Origin: Aquitalea sp. LB_tupeE
Lineage (GTDB): Bacteria; Pseudomonadota; Gammaproteobacteria; Burkholderiales; Chromobacteriaceae
Direction of reading: 5' to 3'
Assembly: GCF_013391415.1 (NCBI RefSeq)
Contig: NZ_JACAXB010000020.1
Coordinates: forward strand, 124,001 to 188,000
Length of the DNA: 64,000 bases
The notes below the pieces were generated by a model. The model did not search any database, was not told the DNA's origin, and saw nothing but the letters and a program-made list of their open reading frames with translations. The translations under genes were made by a program, and so were the position numbers. This document shows positions 61,745 to 64,000 of the stretch, one piece after another; within the stretch, counting starts at the first letter, position 1, and every line of letters begins with the position of its first letter.

Positions 61745-62782
61745 GTGACATCAAGAGCAATCCGCTTGCTTGCGGGGGTGATGATCAGCCTGTTGTGTTG
61801 CCAGTCGGTCATGGCCAAGGACGTGCTGCGCGTGCTGGCCTGGCCGGGTTATGCCGACCCGGATGTGGTGCATGATTTCGAGCAGCGCTACAAGGCGAGT
61901 GTCGAAGTGACCTTTGTCGATTCGGACGAGGCACTGTGGGCGCGCATGCATGCGGCGGGCGGGCCGCGTTTTGATGTGGTGGCTGCCAACACCGCCGAAA
62001 TGCAGCGTTATCATGCTGCCGGCTTGCTGTTGCCGCTCAATCCATCCTTGATTCCCAACCTGCAACGTCAACTGCCACGCTTTCGCAACCGTGCCGCCAT
62101 TCCGGGCTTGCAGCAGCAGGGGCAGCTGTATGCCGTACCGTATACCTATTCCACCATGGGCATCATTTACGACAAGCGGCAGTTTGCACGTCCGCCGGAT
62201 TCGATGAATGTGCTGTGGGACGCTCGTTACCGCCATAAAGTGCTGGATTTCAACAGCGGGCAGCACAATTTTTCCTTTGCCGCGCTGGCCAGCGGCATTG
62301 CCCAGCCGTTTCAACTCGATACTGCACAGCAGGCCGCCATGGTGAAACGGCTGATCGACCTGCGGCGTAATCTGCTCACCTTTTACAGCCTGCCTGAAGA
62401 AGCCACCGAGCTGTTCATCCGTCACAAGGTGGCGGTGATGTTTGGCAATTACGGCACCCAGCAGCTCAACTCGCTACGCCAGGCCGGGGCCGATGTCGGC
62501 TATGCCATTCCGCGCGAGGGCGTGCTGGCCTGGCTGGATTGCTGGGCGATGACGCGCTCGGCCAGGCAAGCGCAGCTGGCGCAGCAATGGATCAACTACA
62601 TGCTGGAGCCTGCCGTCAGTGCGCTGTTGCCCATCCGGCAGGGGCTGGCCAATACGCTCAGTGCCAGTACCGACCTGCCGCCTGGCTCGCGGGTGTTATG
62701 GCTGCAGCCGGTGGAAAATGCCAACCAGCGTGAAGCGCTGTGGCAAAAAATCTATTCTGGCGACTTGCCGGGGAGCTTCTGA
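61745..62782 (+). CDS. PotD-like periplasmic polyamine-binding protein
   Basis: A 345-residue extracellular solute-binding protein (class 1/PotD type) with a Sec signal peptide ending near SVMA; the GTG at 61745 is taken as start, a downstream ATG (61781) would shorten the signal. VLRVLAWPGYADPDVVHDFEQRY, FDVVAANTAEMQRYHAAGLL, YAVPYTYSTMGIIYDK and AIPREGVLAWLDCWAM match the polyamine-binding family, including the aromatic ligand-pocket positions. No ABC permease or ATPase genes are adjacent. Instead, a membrane sensor gene starts 2 bases after the stop, as in the NspS-MbaA pair, so it probably presents a bound polyamine to that sensor. Confidence 0.83.
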   Translation: MTSRAIRLLAGVMISLLCCQSVMAKDVLRVLAWPGYADPDVVHDFEQRYKASVEVTFVDSDEALWARMHAAGGPRFDVVAANTAEMQRYHAAGLLLPLNPSLIPNLQRQLPRFRNRAAIPGLQQQGQLYAVPYTYSTMGIIYDKRQFARPPDSMNVLWDARYRHKVLDFNSGQHNFSFAALASGIAQPFQLDTAQQAAMVKRLIDLRRNLLTFYSLPEEATELFIRHKVAVMFGNYGTQQLNSLRQAGADVGYAIPREGVLAWLDCWAMTRSARQAQLAQQWINYMLEPAVSALLPIRQGLANTLSASTDLPPGSRVLWLQPVENANQREALWQKIYSGDLPGSF

Positions 62783-62784
62783 CC

Positions 62785-64000
62785 ATGCGCTCCGGTCTGT
62801 TGCTTAAGCTCGCCTTGCTGCTGGCCATTTTTGGCATTCTGTCCTCCGGCATTACCGGCTATTACGCCTATACCGCCAATCGCGCCATGCTGGTGTCGGC
62901 TACGCAAAGCGATTTGCTGACCGCCGCGAGCGGGGTGAACCGGCGCATCGTGCAATGGGAGGACGAAGCCGCAGACGATGCCTTGTTGCTGTCGCGTCTG
63001 GTTCAAGTATCCGTGGTGATCAACCAGCGCAACGGCCCTGAAGCCAAGCGCGAGCGGGACGAACTGGCTCAGGCCTTCGCTGCCATGCTGGCCCTGCATC
63101 CGGAATACCTGCAAGTGCGGCTGATCGGTGCCGCGGACAATGGCCTCGAGCTGGTGCGGGTGGATAGCCAGTCCGGGCTGACCCTGCGGGTGGATGGCGG
63201 TAATTTGCAGGAAAAAGGCCACTTCCCCTATGTGTTTGAAACCCTGGCACTGCCTGCCGGGCAAATTTACCAATCGTCTATCGAAGTGAATCACGAGCGT
63301 GCCTCCCATGATCCCGAAGGACGCCCCGGCCTGATGGTGGCCACTCCGCTGCCGCGCAGCGATGGCCAGCCTGGCGGCTTGCTGGTGATCAATCTGGATC
63401 TGGAACGCTTGCTGGGCCAGTTGCGCCGTGATTTGCCCAAGGATTACCAGCTGTATCTGGCAAATCGCTGGGGGGATTTTCTGGTTCACCCGGACCTGGC
63501 CCAGACCTTCGGTTTTGACAAGGGAAGGCGGGTGCTGATGCAGGACAGCTTTGCCGCCACCAAAGCCTTGTTCGAACGCAAGCAAAACCAGCTGGCGCTC
63601 AGCGGCCTGGACGACCCGCAACAAGCCGCCGGACAGGTGATGGCCTTTGTCCGCCATCCGCTTGGCCGTGGCAATCGTGACGACTTCATCGTCACCGGCC
63701 TGGTGCAACCGCTGGATACCGCGGTGGCCGGTGCGGCACCACTGGGGCAGCGCATCATCCACATGGTGCTGGCTTTCAGCGTGATTGCCATCATGCTGGC
63801 GGTGGTGTTTGCCCGTGCCATGCTGCGACCCATCAACACCCTGGCGCAGGCGGCCAGCAGTTTCTCCACCACGCAACTGCAGCAGGCACTGCCGGTAGAG
63901 CGCAATGATGAAATCGGCGTGCTGGCACGCAATTTCGATCGCATGCAGCGGCAGATCAACAGCCATATGGCCAGCCTGTACGACAACCAGCGCGAATTGA
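62785..64000 (+). CDS. Membrane sensor protein with periplasmic domain and HAMP (3' end outside window)
   Basis: The frame from ATG 62785 is open to the window end, giving 405 complete codons without a stop. Helix 1 is at about 6-28, a large periplasmic domain of the MbaA/dCache kind at about 30-320 (LHPEYLQVRLIGAADNGLELVRVD, YQSSIEVNHERASHD, FLVHPDLAQTFGFD), helix 2 at about 324-345, then a HAMP domain (RPINTLAQAA, NDEIGVLARNFDRM). The output domain is off the window. The linkage to a PotD-like protein without a transporter, as for nspS-mbaA, suggests a GGDEF/EAL output; a histidine kinase or chemoreceptor is possible. Confidence 0.8.
   Translation, partial: MRSGLLLKLALLLAIFGILSSGITGYYAYTANRAMLVSATQSDLLTAASGVNRRIVQWEDEAADDALLLSRLVQVSVVINQRNGPEAKRERDELAQAFAAMLALHPEYLQVRLIGAADNGLELVRVDSQSGLTLRVDGGNLQEKGHFPYVFETLALPAGQIYQSSIEVNHERASHDPEGRPGLMVATPLPRSDGQPGGLLVINLDLERLLGQLRRDLPKDYQLYLANRWGDFLVHPDLAQTFGFDKGRRVLMQDSFAATKALFERKQNQLALSGLDDPQQAAGQVMAFVRHPLGRGNRDDFIVTGLVQPLDTAVAGAAPLGQRIIHMVLAFSVIAIMLAVVFARAMLRPINTLAQAASSFSTTQLQQALPVERNDEIGVLARNFDRMQRQINSHMASLYDNQREL

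Noticed and set aside
62752-63966. A 404-codon open frame on the minus strand
   Set aside because: Antisense to the membrane sensor, whose plus-strand frame has transmembrane helices and a HAMP domain; the minus-strand translation is Gln/His-rich and featureless.

Overview
The window is about 64 kb of GC-rich chromosomal DNA. Gene content suggests a free-living Gram-negative betaproteobacterium, most likely in the Neisseriales/Chromobacteriaceae group: type IV pilus minor proteins, heme uptake with a Neisseria-type heme oxygenase, NikR with an ECF nickel transporter, an aryl polyene locus and many c-di-GMP proteins. This placement is an inference from gene content, not from a database search. 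I see no rRNA, tRNA, CRISPR array, insertion sequence or prophage.

Layout. 1-2477: 3' end of a type IV pilus minor pilin operon (pilY1-pilE). 2852-5912: GABA catabolism (gabT, gabP). 5997-14715: an iron/heme block. It holds a heme oxygenase, a two-component system, a TonB-dependent hemin receptor and hmuSTUV, with three Fur boxes, one of them a perfect 31-bp palindrome. 14742-15742: an OmpA-type lipoprotein. 15764-20377: a LysR regulator divergent from an amine/aldehyde oxidation operon (FAD oxidoreductase, cupin, betaine-aldehyde-dehydrogenase-like enzyme). 20384-24650: a FIST sensor protein followed by a hybrid histidine kinase, resembling the NosP/NahK arrangement. 24754-28357: NikR facing a cbiMQO (nikMQO) nickel transporter, with palindromic operators.

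28517-46545 is the centrepiece: an aryl-polyene/xanthomonadin-type pigment locus of about 20 genes. It has two acyl carrier proteins, two ketosynthases plus a chain-length-factor-like protein, three hotdog dehydratases, a ketoreductase, an AMP ligase, two acyltransferases, a glycosyltransferase, a methyltransferase, a LolA-like protein and an MMPL exporter. There is no aromatic ammonia lyase. The aromatic starter appears to come from a chorismatase (XanB2/Hyg5 type) encoded on the divergent strand with a PAP2 phosphatase. An alpha/beta hydrolase and a polysaccharide deacetylase are translationally coupled into the main operon.

46532-59671: a nitroreductase, an adenosine/adenine deaminase, a nitronate monooxygenase-like protein and three large GGDEF-EAL proteins. 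One of these seems to carry a heme globin sensor between its GGDEF and EAL domains. 59834-61218: an ammonium transporter with a sigma-54 promoter and two NtrC-like sites. About 61270-61643: remains of a LysR gene. 61745-64000: a PotD-like periplasmic binding protein next to a membrane sensor that runs off the window, resembling the NspS-MbaA polyamine sensing pair.

Taken together, the window is rich in signal sensing (heme/iron, nickel, nitrogen, probably NO or O2, polyamines) that feeds c-di-GMP and phosphorelay outputs, alongside a cell-envelope pigment pathway.
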